Source: Micromonospora antibiotica (GTDB lineage Bacteria > Actinomycetota > Actinomycetes > Mycobacteriales > Micromonosporaceae). From it: a DNA stretch of 40,653 bases. Shown one piece after another: positions 40,106 to 40,653 of the stretch (positions are counted from its first letter, which is position 1; every line of letters starts with the position of its first letter). The notes beneath the pieces are model-generated. The model did not search any database. It was not told the DNA's origin and saw only the letters and a list, made by a program, of their open reading frames with translations. The stretch lies in assembly GCF_017599305.1 (NCBI RefSeq), contig NZ_JAGFWR010000037.1, positions 1 to 40,653 of the forward strand, read 5' to 3'. The translations under genes were made by a program, and so were the position numbers.

Positions 40106-40501
40106 TCAGCCCGGCAACGCGTCGAGGTAGACCCAGTTGCCGTCCTCGCGGACGAACCGGCTGTGCTCGTCCACCGTGCCCGGCTGCCCGGCGTCGCGGT
40201 AGTGGGCGCGGAACGCCACCGTGCCGGTGCTGTCGAGCAGGCCGCCGCGCGTGCGTTCCACGATCTCCAACCGGGTCCACCGCTGGGCGGGATCGAGTCG
40301 TAGCCCGCCCGGCCGGGTGCGGGAGTGCCAACTGCGCAACAGATAGGCGGGGTCGCCGACGGCGAAGGCGCTGAACCTGGACCGCATCAACGCCTCCGCC
40401 GTCGGGGCCGTACCCTCGCCCCGGTGCAGCGGCCCGCAGCAGTCGTCGTACGGCAGCCCGGTGCCGCAGGGGCAGGACCGCCGGGATGCGTCTTTGGCCA
40501 T
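40106..40501 (-). CDS. YchJ-family protein with SEC-C zinc motif
   Basis: A 131-aa protein. The N-terminus has the SEC-C metal-binding motif (CPCGTGLPYDDCCGPLH). It is followed by the YchJ domain (ALMRSRFSAFAVGDPAYLL, then SWHSRTRP and a C-terminal sheet with SRFVREDGNWVYLDAL). The fold is NTF2-like; the function is unknown. ATG 40501 is preferred over 40510 because of Shine-Dalgarno spacing, but both are possible. Confidence 0.9.
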   Translation of the reverse strand: MAKDASRRSCPCGTGLPYDDCCGPLHRGEGTAPTAEALMRSRFSAFAVGDPAYLLRSWHSRTRPGGLRLDPAQRWTRLEIVERTRGGLLDSTGTVAFRAHYRDAGQPGTVDEHSRFVREDGNWVYLDALPG

Positions 40502-40533
40502 GACACCCATCCTGCCGCACGCCCCGTGACCGA

Positions 40534-40569
40534 CGATCGGGCCGCCCCCGGGTGGGGGCGGCCCGATCG
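40534..40569 (-). terminator. Strong hairpin terminator
   Basis: A perfect 16-bp stem (40534-40549 with 40554-40569) with a GGGT loop, located between the stop of the gene running in from the right edge and the YchJ gene. It should end the minus-strand transcript from beyond the window. Confidence 0.85.
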
Positions 40570-40596
40570 GTGTCCGAGGTCAGTGTGAGTAGCGGG

Positions 40597-40653
40597 TCAG
40601 GAGGTGTAGCCGCGGGTGGCGATCCAGTCGGCGAGGTTGTCGACGCTCATCCG
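40597..40653 (-). CDS. C-terminal end of an unidentified gene
   Basis: The minus-strand frame reads RMSVDNLADWIATRGYTS and stops at 40597-40599. The gene continues beyond the right edge. The downstream hairpin supports a real gene end. The last 18 residues are too few to name a family. Confidence 0.65.
   Translation of the reverse strand, partial: RMSVDNLADWIATRGYTS

Overview
The window is high-GC DNA with the codon use, GTG starts and gene families of a filamentous actinomycete. A Micromonosporaceae genome (Micromonospora-like) fits best. That placement is an inference from gene content and the 5S rRNA and was not computed.

Region 1 (1-9112) opens with the 3' end of an rRNA operon (5S rRNA plus a strong terminator). 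It continues into a complete class III lanthipeptide locus of the SapB/AmfS (ram) type. Two tandem LuxR-type regulators on the plus strand face a minus-strand operon. That operon holds a RamC-like LanKC synthetase, two nearly identical 39-residue precursors each with two SxxSxxxC motifs, a hairpin, and two ABC exporter half-transporters that overlap by 4 nt. No leader peptidase is visible.

Region 2 (9113-16201) is mixed. It has a secreted M23 peptidase with a six-repeat propeller-like tail, a divergent LysE exporter and LysR regulator pair, a GlxA-type regulator next to a DJ-1/PfpI protein, a small unknown protein, a decayed DUF5753 regulator, and an aminoglycoside-phosphotransferase-fold protein.

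Region 3 (16202-26829) looks like a conflict or defence island. A minus-strand operon (90-aa protein, DUF6879 protein, STAND/NB-ARC-TPR NTPase) lies divergent to a small helical protein. The NTPase N-terminus and the small protein's C-terminus carry the same short motif (VQARD-[VI]-x-G-G-[VI]-x-F). This is the arrangement expected of an NLR-type receptor and a cognate effector joined by an amyloid signalling motif. The effector gene has a -1 frameshift just before the motif. Next is a plus-strand, translationally coupled operon: a DUF262/DUF1524 GmrSD-like nuclease with extra C-terminal domains, a detached RelE-like N-terminal domain of a UvrD-type helicase, a small unknown protein, and a zinc-ribbon protein with a GIY-YIG-like region. 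Convergent to it is a four-gene overlapping minus-strand operon of type VII-secretion style: a YbaB-like protein, an EspC/WXG-like protein, a 438-aa toxin candidate with a caspase-like His/Cys pair, and its putative immunity protein.

Region 4 (26830-40653) is mostly ordinary chromosome with some curiosities. It has a secreted protein of four exact-period 42-residue repeats, an SDR-fold protein with a zinc finger and no catalytic Tyr, DinB polymerase IV with a LexA-like box, an FMN-dependent glutamate-synthase-like protein, a Tat-exported amidase, prolyl aminopeptidase divergent from a MarR regulator over a perfect palindrome, an atypical kinase with both key lysines replaced by arginine, a CmpX-like membrane protein with repeated TQV motifs in its tail, an MFS transporter, a YchJ/SEC-C protein and the 3' end of an unidentified gene. 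No tRNA, CRISPR array, insertion sequence or prophage was seen.
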